NCBI RefSeq assembly: GCF_030123065.1
Contig: NZ_CP126093.1
Span: forward strand, 5,710,001-5,774,000
Direction of reading: 5' to 3'
Length of the DNA: 64,000 nt
From: Neobacillus sp. DY30
Lineage (GTDB): Bacteria > Bacillota > Bacilli > Bacillales > Cytobacillaceae
Shown here: positions 51,250-60,692 of the stretch, one piece after another
Numbering within the stretch: position 1 is the first letter of the stretch
Layout of the letters: the number at the start of each line of letters is the position of its first letter
The notes under the pieces: generated by a model
What the model was told of the DNA's origin: nothing
Databases searched by the model: none
The model's input: only the letters and a program-made list of their open reading frames with translations
Position numbers and translations under genes: made by a program

Positions 51250-52128
51250 TTACTTAAACCTCATTATATATTCAGCTTGAAATGTTTCTCCTGCTTCAAG
51301 CTTATTTACTCCAAACTTCTCCTTAAAGTTTCCTGTTGTATCAGATGTATCCGCAATCCCATACCAAGGCTCAATGCAAACAAACGGAGCAATCGTCCCA
51401 TCGGTTTCCTCATACTTTGACCAAATCCCAACAAACGGAAAACCTTGAAACATTACTTCTACACCATAACCTGACTGATTCGATACCAATGTGACTTTGT
51501 CGATGTTGCTGTAAATAAGAGCATCATTGGCAAATAGAGAGCTAGTAATTTGAATCGTTGAAAGATCATGAGCTGTTCCTTTCTCATGAATGAGGGAATT
51601 CTTTATCTCATATTCCATCACATTCTGATTTGCTGCAGGAGTAAATTCCAAATGGTAATCTTCAATCGTTTCATTTGCAAACATTGGAACCTTAAATGCA
51701 GGATGTGCACCAATGGAAAAATACATCTCTTCTTTGCTTTCATTTAGGATTTGCCACTGAACAATCAGAGAGTCTTCTTTGAGACGGTACTGTATTACCG
51801 CTTTAAATTCGTAAGGATACACATGAATGAAGCGACCAAGAGACTCAAACACAAAAGAAACAGTTGTTGATGTCTGCTCGGCCACATCAAATTCAGCGTC
51901 ACGCAGAAAACCATGCTGCGACATCTTGTAGGTCTGACCATCCAGTTGATAGTGATCTCCCTTTAACCGTCCCACAATCGGAAATAAGACTGGAGAAACC
52001 CGTCCCCAGTATGTCTCATCCCCTGTCCACATATAATCCAGCGCATTTTTCTTATGCGTTACTTTACGTACTTCTGCTCCGTGTCTTTCAATACTGACCT
52101 TCAACCAATCATTTTCAATGACAATCAT
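51250..52128 (-). CDS. aldose 1-epimerase-family protein (LacX/GalM-like)
   Basis: 292 residues. Motifs HGAEVRKVTHK, GRVSPVLFPIVGRL, QHGFLRDAEF (conserved His), FSIGAHPAFKVPM (second His) and CIEPWYGIADT (Glu region) match the LacX subgroup of GalM-type mutarotases. SD GAGGGATTAAG. It stands alone; no sugar operon is adjacent. A dead copy is at 37012-37592. Confidence 0.92.
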   Translation of the reverse strand: MIVIENDWLKVSIERHGAEVRKVTHKKNALDYMWTGDETYWGRVSPVLFPIVGRLKGDHYQLDGQTYKMSQHGFLRDAEFDVAEQTSTTVSFVFESLGRFIHVYPYEFKAVIQYRLKEDSLIVQWQILNESKEEMYFSIGAHPAFKVPMFANETIEDYHLEFTPAANQNVMEYEIKNSLIHEKGTAHDLSTIQITSSLFANDALIYSNIDKVTLVSNQSGYGVEVMFQGFPFVGIWSKYEETDGTIAPFVCIEPWYGIADTSDTTGNFKEKFGVNKLEAGETFQAEYIMRFK

Positions 52129-52376
52129 CTTAATCCCTCATCTCTTTATTCTGGCAATTCATATTCTTATTATCCTTATTGAACCTTCATAATACTGTTG
52201 ATCATTTTGTAGTTAGCAATATTCTATATAAATGCTCCTGTGAATAAGGAAAGGAACTTCTGCACCTGCTCAAATTTACAATATCCCAAGTGTAGCGTTA
52301 AATGTAGACCAAATCAAACGACTAGGGTGCCAATGGAGGCGTTTGTGGGCAATTCGACCGGTGCTATAGGTGACAA
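52129..52376. other. gene-free stretch
   Basis: About 250 bp between minus-strand genes. No ORF, hairpin or repeat worth naming was seen. Confidence 0.3.
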
Positions 52377-53027
52377 TCATTTTCCTAGTGAGTCTTTTAG
52401 AAAAGTGGTTAAATAGTCGACATTGATTATTTTTTTATTACATTCGCTGCTGTCAGCACAAATAAGATTGCCGATGGCCTTATAATAATCCGGGTTATTT
52501 GATTTTTTCGCTTTTGTTACTGTTGAAAAATAAGCAACCTCACCAAAACTATTACAGAAGGAACAAAGATTTTTTTTACTCGTTGGTGCAAATTCACATT
52601 CAATGCCGACCATTTTTCCTTCTAGCTCATAGACAATAAATTTCTTATTCGATCTCAGATCATTCCAGCTTAAATAGGTTAACTGGCTGTGGTCTATCGT
52701 TGATAAATCAGGCAGTTTAAGTTTTTTATGTTTCGGAAACATTCTTTTCAGCTGCTGCTCGGTGATGGTTGGAAAGGGCAGCAAACAGTCCGAAAGGTGC
52801 TGGATATATTGCTCATACTCTTTATCTGTTTTCAGGCTGGAAAGATTCAGCATTTCTTGTTGTTCCAATGATACATGTGGAAAGAGATCAATGATTTTGG
52901 CATTCGCTAAATCAATCACAGAAGCCAAAACGTTTTGTGGGATGTTCTTTTTAGTGCTGTCCTTAATGAAAGCGATCTGCTTTTTTATAAAATTAAACTG
53001 TTCATTTTTAATAAATTTTTCGGTCAT
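52377..53027 (-). CDS. FusB/FusC-like elongation factor G-binding protein
   Basis: 216 residues. The C-terminal zinc finger is LCSFCNSFGEV and ICADSSECNKKI; the N-terminal half is helical. FusB-type proteins bind EF-G and free it from stalled ribosomes, giving fusidic acid tolerance. Chromosomal homologues are frequent in Bacillus and need not confer clinical-level resistance. Start ATG 53027. Confidence 0.9.
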   Translation of the reverse strand: MTEKFIKNEQFNFIKKQIAFIKDSTKKNIPQNVLASVIDLANAKIIDLFPHVSLEQQEMLNLSSLKTDKEYEQYIQHLSDCLLPFPTITEQQLKRMFPKHKKLKLPDLSTIDHSQLTYLSWNDLRSNKKFIVYELEGKMVGIECEFAPTSKKNLCSFCNSFGEVAYFSTVTKAKKSNNPDYYKAIGNLICADSSECNKKIINVDYLTTFLKDSLGK

Positions 53028-53119
53028 CTATCTCTCTCCAATCATTTTGCTACATTTATTTTAAATAATACAGCAACCCCCTAATATAGAAAAAATGACT
53101 TATAAACGTTTTTTACATA

Positions 53120-53154
53120 ACAAAAGCACCGGTGAAAGAGCTTCACCAGTGCTG
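53120..53154 (-). terminator. terminator of the CD3324-like gene
   Basis: AGCACCGGTGAA / TTCACCAGTGCT stem, minus-strand TTTTGTT tail. Confidence 0.75.
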
Positions 53155-53159
53155 TTCGT

Positions 53160-53429
53160 CTACTTTTTATGAGTATAAACAATTTTTTTTATGGTTTCGG
53201 TTGAAAGATAATATTCCTCAGCCAGCTGCTGAATACTGCTGCCACTAATAAATGAATTTCTAATGGTTTCATTCCGGCGATCAAGCATTCGTCTCCCGCC
53301 ACTTGAGGTTCCCCATTTCTGATACTCCGTTTCCGGCTTGGGAATATAAAGAGTTTCCCCCTGAACATACTTTTGAATTTCTACAATTAGCTTTTCGGGT
53401 AAAACGTGGTTTGCATTCATATATTTCAA
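53160..53429 (-). CDS. CD3324-family helix-turn-helix protein
   Basis: 89 residues from TTG 53429, which has AAGGAG 9 bp upstream. The frame is open to 53558, but that extension (QSLVLERRYFAWGETV) has no site. The N-terminal half MNANHVLPEKLIVEIQKYVQ and GETLYIPKPE and the C-terminal HTH (SSIQQLAEEYYLSTETIKKIV) match small CD3324-type proteins of Firmicutes. A regulatory role is likely. Confidence 0.8.
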   Translation of the reverse strand: MKYMNANHVLPEKLIVEIQKYVQGETLYIPKPETEYQKWGTSSGGRRMLDRRNETIRNSFISGSSIQQLAEEYYLSTETIKKIVYTHKK

Positions 53430-53746
53430 TTTTGCTCGCTCCTTATTTTGATTTTGAAAATAAGGTGCAAAGCCAAATAGTAGAAAAGCTTTTTGAGCGA
53501 TAATGTTAACTGTTTCGCCCCATGCAAAGTATCGCCTTTCCAATACTAGGCTTTGCATGAGTGGAAGAAGTATCAGATAGTCGTAAGCGATTATCCAACT
53601 GTAACACCCCCTTTAAATGGAATTTTACGCATAAGGAACCTAGCAATCAAGTATACTTTACACTCTTTTCTACTTATCCCCTATCTCGACAATCTTCACA
53701 TATTATCATTACCACAAATGTTGATATAACAACGGTTACAGCGAAT

Positions 53747-53766
53747 CTAATCAAACGTTTGGTTAG
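53747..53766. repeat. CTAATCAAACGTTTGGTTAG palindrome
   Basis: One mismatch from a perfect palindrome. On the minus strand it is part of a broken frame TKRLIRFAVTVVISTFVVM, related to the 36465 ORF. Confidence 0.6.
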
Positions 53767-53778
53767 TCATGATTTTTC

Positions 53779-53867
53779 TAACTAAACGTTTAATTAAAAG
53801 TGCCTTAAACCCTTATGAAAAAAGAAAATTGGATTGTTATTTCTAAAAATATTTGTCGAGATAAAAG
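53779..53867. repeat. dispersed repeat family A, copy 4
   Basis: AACTAAACGTTTAATTAAAA then AAACCCTTATGAAAAAAGAA, ending TTGTCGAGATAAAAG. It lies 13 bp from the palindrome at 53747. Confidence 0.75.
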
Positions 53868-53885
53868 TACTTCATCCAACTATAT

Positions 53886-54494
53886 TTATATTCGTTTCCA
53901 ATAAGTATTGGTCCCATTATTTTTTAGAATTGCATCTTGCGGAACCTGCTTCATTATCAGAAGGAGATTTAAGAGATCCACGGATGATGCCATAGCGTTT
54001 AGAATGATCAAAAATTTTAATGTCGGTGTTAATAGTCCAAATACACCTAATAGCAATGGCAAAATGATTGAAATAATCATAAAAGGAGCAATGGTAATGA
54101 AGAGATATCTTGATTTTGAAATCTCCTCCTCCGTTACAACAAACCCTCCGAAAAGAGTAAGACCTATATATGTTTTTTCGGATTGAATTAAATGAGGGAT
54201 GAAAATCAGATGAAGTAATTCGTGAAAGATCACAAGTAAAACGATCCAAAAAATAATGCCTAAGTTAATGGATATTGATATGGAATTGGATGTCATTCCG
54301 TATTCGCTTAAGGAAATGGAAGAAAAGATAGTAATGATCCCAATCGAGATCATGGCTGCGACAATCATCAAAGGAATCGATAACAAAATAGCACTCATTA
54401 AATTCTTAGGTTCTTTCATTGGAACCCAATCATTGTTAATTAAATCCACATGTAAACGATGGTCACTTTTTGGCAGTTTGTTCACAAATTTCAT
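53886..54494 (-). CDS. DUF3267-family membrane metallopeptidase-like protein
   Basis: 202 residues from ATG 54494 (GGAGGGGTGTTTTA). Four hydrophobic segments and the zinc motif IFHELLHLIF in the second or third helix identify DUF3267, a site-2-protease-like family. Substrate is unknown. Monocistronic. Confidence 0.85.
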   Translation of the reverse strand: MKFVNKLPKSDHRLHVDLINNDWVPMKEPKNLMSAILLSIPLMIVAAMISIGIITIFSSISLSEYGMTSNSISISINLGIIFWIVLLVIFHELLHLIFIPHLIQSEKTYIGLTLFGGFVVTEEEISKSRYLFITIAPFMIISIILPLLLGVFGLLTPTLKFLIILNAMASSVDLLNLLLIMKQVPQDAILKNNGTNTYWKRI

Positions 54495-54521
54495 TAAAAC
54501 ACCCCTCCACTCAATTCTCAA

Positions 54522-55020
54522 TTCAAGACAAGTTTATTGAGTACACCCTCCATCCCCTTATACATATTAACATATTTATCCAACTGTCTTAAAAGTACAA
54601 CTGTTCCTTTCAACCTTTATTGAAGGTCAAACCTAAATGTCCCATCGACAAAAACCGGGGAGTGATCATGGTGCTGCCTGCATAGATATGCTTAACCTAA
54701 TTCAGAAATTTCTTATTGGCTGGTTTGAGCAACTTAATTATGCTCCTGCTTAAACTAATGCTATTTTTATGCCAAAATTAAATATTGAAAAAAAAAGATT
54801 AGGAGGAACTTACCAACCTAAACGGACACGGTTGCCCTTAACATTTCTGGATAGTAATAGTGGCAGGAATATTATGCGTCATGCAATTTGCCTTTTCACT
54901 GAACTAGTGACATTAAAAAGACTGCAAATACTATTGATTTTTCTAGTGTGGTATTTAACTATATATAAGCAGATTGGGGCAGTTTGAAAGATCCAAAAAT
55001 CTCCTCTATCCTAATTAGTG
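54522..55020. other. gene-free stretch with a family D repeat
   Basis: AAAACCGGGGAGTGATCATG lies at about 54650-54670. A 72-codon plus-strand frame from 54769 has no RBS and an implausible composition. No gene is supported. Confidence 0.35.
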
Positions 55021-55070
55021 TCATCAGTTAATAGGGGAGGTCGTTTTTGAAAAGACAGCTGCTCAATTGA
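55021..55070 (+). repeat. leader-peptide repeat (family G), copy 2
   Basis: TCATCAGTTAATAGGGGAGG followed by TTG at 55047 opening KRQLLN. Matches 41994-42050. Confidence 0.5.
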
Positions 55071-55117
55071 TCTTGTTATTTTACATTTTCCAACAGATAT
55101 TAAATTTAGCCATATAA

Positions 55118-55169
55118 AAAACTGCACCTCCAATTGTTAGTTTTGTGTCTAACAATTGGGGTGCAGTTC
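55118..55169 (-). terminator. terminator of mini-gene family B copy 5
   Basis: AACTGCACCTCCAATTGTTAG paired with CTAACAATTGGGGTGCAGTT; minus-strand TTTTTTAT follows. Confidence 0.88.
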
Positions 55170-55178
55170 ATTTTGCTG

Positions 55179-55303
55179 CTACGGTGGGGGGGCCTGGTTC
55201 TCTAGTACGTTTTTTCGAAAGAAATATGCGCTAACTTCATGCACAATCCATTTCAGATCTTCTCGTAAGATTTCAAGAAAATCGTCAACCCGGCCACCCA
55301 ACA
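55179..55303 (-). pseudogene. mini-gene family B, copy 5 (start region degraded)
   Basis: Minus-strand frame DDFLEILREDLKWIVHEVSA continues YFFRKNVLENQ, close to the 32409 copy. The SD-start segment is not conserved, but a strong terminator remains. A family D repeat (55357-55380) is upstream. Confidence 0.55.
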
Positions 55304-55356
55304 ATATTCAGCTGCAACTCCATTCTATCACTGATAAGCTATTTAAAAACCTATCA

Positions 55357-55380
55357 AACTTCGTTAAAAAATCGGGGAGT
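55357..55380. repeat. GGGGAGTGACAGGCAC repeat (family D)
   Basis: CGTTAAAAAATCGGGGAGTG then ACATCACC, upstream of family B copy 5 as at the 42-kb locus. Confidence 0.55.
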
Positions 55381-55504
55381 GACATCACCAATATTCATGG
55401 TAATTGACATACATCTTTTTCTGCCCATACATGAAGACAAAAATGTGGACGCCGTGAAGTGTCATTTTATTTCTATGAAATTAAAGTGACATTTTCACAG
55501 GTCT

Positions 55505-55563
55505 AAAACCGTCCCCCTAGTCACATTCCAGCAACAAAAAGCCACCAGAACCGTCCCCTAGGA
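55505..55563. repeat. ACCGTCCCC repeat pair (family E)
   Basis: AAAACCGTCCCCCTAGTCAC and AAAAGCCACCAGAACCGTCC are two tandem units of the GGGACGGTTCTGGTGGCTTTT type, abutting the stop of the OFA transporter gene. Confidence 0.6.
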
Positions 55564-55565
55564 CC

Positions 55566-56831
55566 TTAAGCAATTCCTTGTTGCTGTTTTTGTTTGGCCT
55601 CTATTTCGAACTTTTTGATGTCTAATCGAAGTAAGATCGAGACAAGGAATGCGACGATAATTAATGCTGTAAATACATAGAAGACAGGGATGTAGCTTTC
55701 TGTTCTTTCTCTAATTTGTGATACTAATAGTGGACCTAAAATGCCGCCTAACGACCATGTTGTTAATAAATAGCCGTGAATGGCACCAAGTTGCCTGGTT
55801 CCGAATAAATCTCCGATGAATGCAGGGAGGTTTGAGAAGCCGCCGCCATAACAGCTCACAACAATTAAAATTAGTGCTTGGAACAATAATACATTTGTTG
55901 TATTCGGAAGTGTTAAAAAAGCGATTAATTGCAGGATAAAGAACGTCATGAATACGGTATTTCGGCCGATATAATCGGAAATGGCTGCCCAGCCAAGTCT
56001 TCCGCCGCCGTTAAAGATCCCCATGATCCCTACCATCGCAGCTGCTCCAGCTGCTGATAATCCAACGACTTCTTGAGCCATAGGAGAAGCGACAGAAATC
56101 ATCATAATCCCAGCGGTGGTATTAATGAGCATCATTGTCCATAACATCCAAAAACGCTTTGTTTTCACAGCTTCTTTTGCAGTTAATTGTGATAAATCTT
56201 TTTTAACGACTTTTTTACCAGATGCAATATCTTTTTTCAACCCCTGCGGCATCCACCCTTCAGGTGGGGGTGCGATATAGGAAGCTCCTAGTACCATAAG
56301 AACAAAATAACTGATCCCCAAAATATAAAAATTCATTTGAATGCCGATTGATTCCATTAGGCTAGCTGCAACTGGGGCTGTAATCAGAGCTCCCGTACCA
56401 AAACCCAAAACGGCCATACCAGTGGCTAACCCTCTACGGTCAGGGAACCATTTAACGAGTGTCGACACTGGAGAGATGTAACCAAGGCCCATTCCTAACC
56501 CACTTGCTAATCCATAGGTAAGAAGGAAAAGAAAGAGGGAATCAATCGCAACGGCAACACCAGCACCAGCTTGGCCAGCTCCAAATAGTATCGCTGCAAG
56601 AATCGCTGATTTTCTTGGACCATTTCGTTCAACAAAATTGCCAAAGAAAGCTGCTGCGATCCCTGCGAGTGCCATCATAATCGTAAAGGATAGCGTAATT
56701 CCTGTCTTTGACCAGCCCATTGCATCATGAATGGGATTTGTATAGACACTGTACGCGTATGCAGCACCAATGGAAAGGTGGATCGCAATTGCCGATAAAG
56801 CGATCAACCACCTGTTTTTACTAGTTTTCAT
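55566..56831 (-). CDS. OFA-family MFS transporter (oxalate/formate antiporter-like)
   Basis: 421 residues with twelve predicted membrane segments. Signatures include NRWLIALSAIAIHLSIGAAY, SVYTNPI, GLGMGLGYISPVSTLVKWFP and NGGGRLGWAAISDYIGRN. OFA members move small monocarboxylates or dicarboxylates. SD GAAGGAGGAAATAC. It follows acsA by about 95 bp on the same strand, so acetate, pyruvate or a similar acid is a likely substrate, but this is inference. Confidence 0.9.
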   Translation of the reverse strand: MKTSKNRWLIALSAIAIHLSIGAAYAYSVYTNPIHDAMGWSKTGITLSFTIMMALAGIAAAFFGNFVERNGPRKSAILAAILFGAGQAGAGVAVAIDSLFLFLLTYGLASGLGMGLGYISPVSTLVKWFPDRRGLATGMAVLGFGTGALITAPVAASLMESIGIQMNFYILGISYFVLMVLGASYIAPPPEGWMPQGLKKDIASGKKVVKKDLSQLTAKEAVKTKRFWMLWTMMLINTTAGIMMISVASPMAQEVVGLSAAGAAAMVGIMGIFNGGGRLGWAAISDYIGRNTVFMTFFILQLIAFLTLPNTTNVLLFQALILIVVSCYGGGFSNLPAFIGDLFGTRQLGAIHGYLLTTWSLGGILGPLLVSQIRERTESYIPVFYVFTALIIVAFLVSILLRLDIKKFEIEAKQKQQQGIA

Positions 56832-56926
56832 GTATTTCCTCCTTCAATAATATGATAGTTTTTAAACATCTCGGCTCACGAATAGAAGGGGCGACCTATC
56901 CATTCATGAGCAGCCACAGATTCCTA

Positions 56927-58642
56927 CTAGTCTTCCATTGTAGATAAATCACCTGTCGGAAGGTCCAGCTCCCAAGCCTTTAACACTCTTCTCATAATTT
57001 TACCGCTTCTTGTTTTTGGCAATTTATCTTTAAATTCAATTTCTCTTGGAGCAGCATGTGCAGCCAATCCTTTTTTTACAAAGTTACGGATATCTTCTTG
57101 AAGTTCAGCGCTTTGTTCATATCCATCTCGTAACGCAATAAATGCTTTAATAATTTCCCCGCGCACAGGATCTGGTTTTCCGATGACCCCAGCCTCAGCT
57201 ATAGCTGGATGTTCAACAAGTTTGCTTTCGATTTCAAAAGGTCCGACACGTTCACCTGATGTCATGATTACATCGTCGATACGTCCTTGGAACCAGAAAT
57301 ATCCGTCTTCATCCATGTAGGCCGAGTCTCCCGAAACATACCAATCTCCTGCAAGAAAATAGGATTTATATTTTTCTGTATTATTCCAGATCGCTCTCAT
57401 CATTGATGGCCAGCCTTTTTTGATTGCTAGATTGCCCATTCGGTTTGGAGGCAGGACGTTCCCTTCGTCATCGACAATCGCAGCTTCGACCCCTGGAATT
57501 GGTTTGCCCATGGAACCTGGTTTCATTTCCATGGAAGGATAGTTACAAATGAGCTGGGATCCCGTTTCCGTCATCCACCATGTATCATGGATTCTTAAGT
57601 TCATGATTTTCATTCCCCAGCGGATTACTTCAGGATTTAGCGGTTCACCTACACTTACAACATGTCGCAACGAAGAAAGATTATAGTTTTTAATAAGCTC
57701 ATCTCCAGCTCCCATTAACATTCGGAAAGCTGTCGGAGCACTATACCATACGGTTACGTTATAATTTTCAAGAGTCTGATACCAATCAGAAGGACTAAAT
57801 CGTCCACCACGGATGACGTTTGACACACCCGCAAGCCAAGGAGCAAAAACTCCATAAGTGGTTCCTGTTACCCAGCCCGGGTCTGCGGTACACCAGTAGA
57901 CATCATCGTCTTTTAGATCGAGGACCCATTTAGCAGTTTGGTAATGTTGGATCATCGCGTTGTGTACGTGTAAAACGCCTTTTGGCTTTCCTGTTGAACC
58001 GGACGTATAATGAAGGATCATTCCATCTTCACAATCAACCCATTCAACATCGAGCGTGGTGCTTGCTTGTTCAAAGTTTTTAGTAAAATCAATGTACGTT
58101 TCATCTTCTTTTACATCTTCTCCAACGATAACAACTTTCTTAAGATTAGGAAGTTCGTTAACTGGAACACGTTTGAGCAGTTCAGAGGTTGTGACAAGGA
58201 CTTTTGCGTTGCTGTCTTCAAGGCGATCCTTTACAGCCCCTTCCATAAAAGCCTCAAATAATGGCCCAACAATGGCACCAAGCTTTATTGTTCCTAGTAA
58301 AGCGAAATAGAGTTCTGGAGAACGGGGCATAAAGATGAACACTCGATCACCTTTGTTTACGCCAATATTTTTTAAAACATTTGCAGCTTTATTCGAGTAA
58401 TCTTTCATTTCTTTATACGTATATTGTTCTATTCTATATGGATCTGAATAATAGAGAGCCACTTTGTTGGCTTTTTCCGTCTCGGCGTGGCGGTCGATGG
58501 CTTCATGTGCGATGTTAACAAGGCCCGTTGTGTGCCAAGAAAAATTCTGCTCTACTTGAGTCCATTGAAATGAGTTGTATACTTCATCATAATTTTTTAA
58601 GTTGTAATGATCCTTTTTTGCAGAAAGAGTTTGTGTTGTCAT
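56927..58642 (-). CDS. acsA: acetyl-CoA synthetase
   Basis: 571 residues from ATG 58642 (GAGGAT 7 bp upstream), the same size as B. subtilis AcsA. The AMP-binding signature is YTSGSTGKPKGVLHVH. Other motifs are TADPGWVTGTTYG, DTWWMTETGSQ, GDSAYMDEDGYFWFQGRIDDVI and the acetylation-controlled Lys in PKTRSGKIMRRVL. It activates acetate to acetyl-CoA. A cre box lies just upstream. The divergent LytTR gene is the candidate specific regulator. Confidence 0.96.
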   Translation of the reverse strand: MTTQTLSAKKDHYNLKNYDEVYNSFQWTQVEQNFSWHTTGLVNIAHEAIDRHAETEKANKVALYYSDPYRIEQYTYKEMKDYSNKAANVLKNIGVNKGDRVFIFMPRSPELYFALLGTIKLGAIVGPLFEAFMEGAVKDRLEDSNAKVLVTTSELLKRVPVNELPNLKKVVIVGEDVKEDETYIDFTKNFEQASTTLDVEWVDCEDGMILHYTSGSTGKPKGVLHVHNAMIQHYQTAKWVLDLKDDDVYWCTADPGWVTGTTYGVFAPWLAGVSNVIRGGRFSPSDWYQTLENYNVTVWYSAPTAFRMLMGAGDELIKNYNLSSLRHVVSVGEPLNPEVIRWGMKIMNLRIHDTWWMTETGSQLICNYPSMEMKPGSMGKPIPGVEAAIVDDEGNVLPPNRMGNLAIKKGWPSMMRAIWNNTEKYKSYFLAGDWYVSGDSAYMDEDGYFWFQGRIDDVIMTSGERVGPFEIESKLVEHPAIAEAGVIGKPDPVRGEIIKAFIALRDGYEQSAELQEDIRNFVKKGLAAHAAPREIEFKDKLPKTRSGKIMRRVLKAWELDLPTGDLSTMED

Positions 58643-58683
58643 TTTGTATATCCTCCTCATAAATTTTATTAGTTCTTTTATCA

Positions 58684-58698
58684 TTTGAAGCGCTTTCA
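58684..58698 (-). promoter_or_regulatory. cre box upstream of acsA
   Basis: TTTGAAGCGCTTTCA fits the cre consensus with one mismatch, 42-56 bp before the acsA start. B. subtilis acsA is under CcpA control, which agrees. Confidence 0.65.
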
Positions 58699-58814
58699 TT
58701 CTTGTGTATAATAAAAAAGTGATACAGGGAAGTATGAGTAAAACTTTTATGAAATGCTTCCTTAATATTTAGATAATTCCAGCTATTCTAAAAATATATA
58801 GTAAATTGATTACT

Positions 58815-58856
58815 TTGTGACAAAAAAGTGACAAACCATAATATTCCATGACAGAA
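58815..58856. promoter_or_regulatory. helically phased GTGACAAA repeats (candidate LytTR operator)
   Basis: TGTGACAAA at 58816, AGTGACAAA at 58827 and ATGACAGAA at 58848 are spaced 11 and 21 bp, that is one and two helical turns. They lie between acsA and the LytTR regulator gene. LytTR proteins bind direct repeats on one face of DNA. Confidence 0.45.
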
Positions 58857-58917
58857 TAGAAATAACTGCGATAAAACAATAAATAGATGGATGATTTTGG
58901 AATGGGGGAGAGAAATC

Positions 58918-59580
58918 ATGAAAAGAAATGTTGTTCACCAATTTTCGAAATTTATTGAAGATTGGGTTCCAGCAGAGGCTTCTATCGCAATTGCAGGTGG
59001 AGATAAGTATGTATCGTACATCCCCGGAAGTCATGATATTCAAATTACACAAGGTCAGCCGGTCCCTTTGGGGAGTATAACCGAGCGTGTCTATTCACAG
59101 AAACGTCGAGTTGAATCGTTGGTGGATGAAACCGTTTTTGGTACTCCTTATTATGGAGTTGGTTACCCGCTTGAGGATGCGGAAACAGGTTTTAGCGGGG
59201 CTTTAACCGTTATTCTGCCGCCGGAATATTCGTTTAAAAAGCACAAACCGCTTTCTTTTATCGTCGGTAGAAAAGATGACCTGTGGATTCCGATCTCTAT
59301 TGAACAGGTGATGTATATAGAAAGTAAAGACAAGAAAACATTCATTTATACAGAGGATGGCTGTTATCATTCAAAATTTCCTCTTAAAACACTGCAACAA
59401 CGAATACCAGACACGTTTATCCGAATTCATCGCTCTTATATCGTAAATATTTCTTCAATTAAACACATCTCCCGTGACCTGATATCCAATTTAGAGGTCA
59501 CATTAAAAGGACCAGAGAGTACCGTTCTTCCCGTAAGCCAGAGCTACGTCCAGCACGTTCGAAAAAACTTAGGATTTTGA
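58918..59580 (+). CDS. LytTR-domain transcriptional regulator
   Basis: 220 residues from ATG 58918 (GGGGGAG upstream). The C-terminal LytTR domain (about 120-215) shows IEQVMYIESKDKKTFIYTED, RIPDTFIRIHRSYIVNISSI and VLPVSQSYV. The N-terminal part is not a receiver domain; it looks like a small PAS- or GAF-like sensor (GDKYVSYIPGSHDIQIT; GYPLEDAETGFSGALTVILP). Thus it is probably a one-component regulator. Divergence from acsA suggests control of acetate use. Confidence 0.85.
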   Translation: MKRNVVHQFSKFIEDWVPAEASIAIAGGDKYVSYIPGSHDIQITQGQPVPLGSITERVYSQKRRVESLVDETVFGTPYYGVGYPLEDAETGFSGALTVILPPEYSFKKHKPLSFIVGRKDDLWIPISIEQVMYIESKDKKTFIYTEDGCYHSKFPLKTLQQRIPDTFIRIHRSYIVNISSIKHISRDLISNLEVTLKGPESTVLPVSQSYVQHVRKNLGF

Positions 59581-60014
59581 GGTGAGGTGTCTAGTGCAGT
59601 AAATAGACAAAAGCACCATAAAAAGGACCACCTTTTTCATAGTAATATGGAAGTACCTATCACAGAACTTCCAATTACCATCACTCACCACAAAAGACGT
59701 TCTAGAAGAATATCTAGTACTGATGTTTAAGAAGCAAATGAACAGAATTTCACTTCTAAAAAATTACCTCTACGATTATTTTAAGCCTTCAATTTTAAAG
59801 CTTTTTATAATTATGAAGTGTAACATTTTTATACACTCTAAAATCTCTGAAACTATTGATATATCAACACTTTTAGGAGGTACATGGAGCAAGGGTTTGA
59901 GGGGAATTATGGGAAAACAAGACGCTTTTTAACAGTTATATAAATGAATAAAATAAAATATGATCGGACAAAAAAGAAAAAATCCCCCTGAATTGGTCAG
60001 GAAGATTTATAACT
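59581..60014. other. gene-free stretch
   Basis: A small plus-strand frame at 59884-59940 (MEQGFEGNYGKTRRFLTVI) follows TTAGGAGGTAC, a strong SD, but is only 19 codons. Nothing else is supported. Confidence 0.3.
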
Positions 60015-60143
60015 TTAATATACAACACCAAAATACTCACTAGGAAAACCATGCCATGTATCTTTATCAAACCGATGTTCAACCGCAACCTTTTCTCTGC
60101 AGAATTGGCACTTTCGATAATGTCTTTTTCTTGAATTATTGTT
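60015..60143 (-). pseudogene. short basic CxxC protein remnant
   Basis: Minus-strand frame NNNSRKRHYRKCQFCREKVA, VEHRFDKDTWHGFPSEYFG, ending at a stop at 60015. The composition is protein-like and a zinc knuckle-like CQFC is present, but there is no proper start codon or SD. Confidence 0.35.
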
Positions 60144-60215
60144 TTCATTAGTAACTCAAAAATCATCATTTGCTGCTGCTCTTACTTTAATGACTGAAAA
60201 GTCTCCCATGCTAAT

Positions 60216-60257
60216 TTTACCACGTTAAAACTTTAACCGAGCGGGGGTCTGACCCCA
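60216..60257. repeat. REP-like element, fourth copy
   Basis: TTTACCACGTTAAAACTTTA followed by GAGCGGGGGTCTGACCCC, almost identical to 20314-20355 more than 39 kb away. Confidence 0.8.
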
Positions 60258-60604
60258 AATTTCCTAGAACTGTCGTTGCTAGTTCTAGTCCTCCCTAGAA
60301 TACGTTGTATTTTAAATATAGCCATTACATAATTTTAAATGCTTATTTTGCGCATTAGCATGGTTCTCTCTGTTTCGGAATAATTTTGGACATGTAATCC
60401 ATCAAACTTTGGGCACCTAAAGCCTTCAATCTAATAACCTTTAATTATTAATAACAATTGTATTCTTTGCTAATAGTCGTTGAAGTTTTATAGTATTTTA
60501 CCCCAGAGATTACATTCTTTATTGATTCATTTGCTATAATTTAATATGCTGGCCAGAATAGCCTATGTACCTATACGCCGTATAAGTATAATGGAAAATT
60601 AAGA
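60258..60604. other. gene-free stretch before the polysaccharide locus
   Basis: AT-rich sequence with no ORF or clear signal. Confidence 0.3.
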
Positions 60605-60645
60605 ATAGAGCAGACTGATTAACTAATGTCAGGCTGCTCTTTTAA
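60605..60645 (-). terminator. terminator-like hairpin after the epimerase gene
   Basis: AGAGCAGACTGA / TCAGGCTGCTCT stem 50 bp past the stop. T-rich on the plus side, mildly so on the minus side. Confidence 0.6.
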
Positions 60646-60692
60646 TTTGTTATTCTGCACTATTACCTGTTTATACACCTAAATTAGAGGCT

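Noticed and set aside
54769..54987. Open frame of 72 codons on the plus strand
   Set aside because: No SD, mixed composition and no family resemblance; the region is repeat-rich non-coding DNA.
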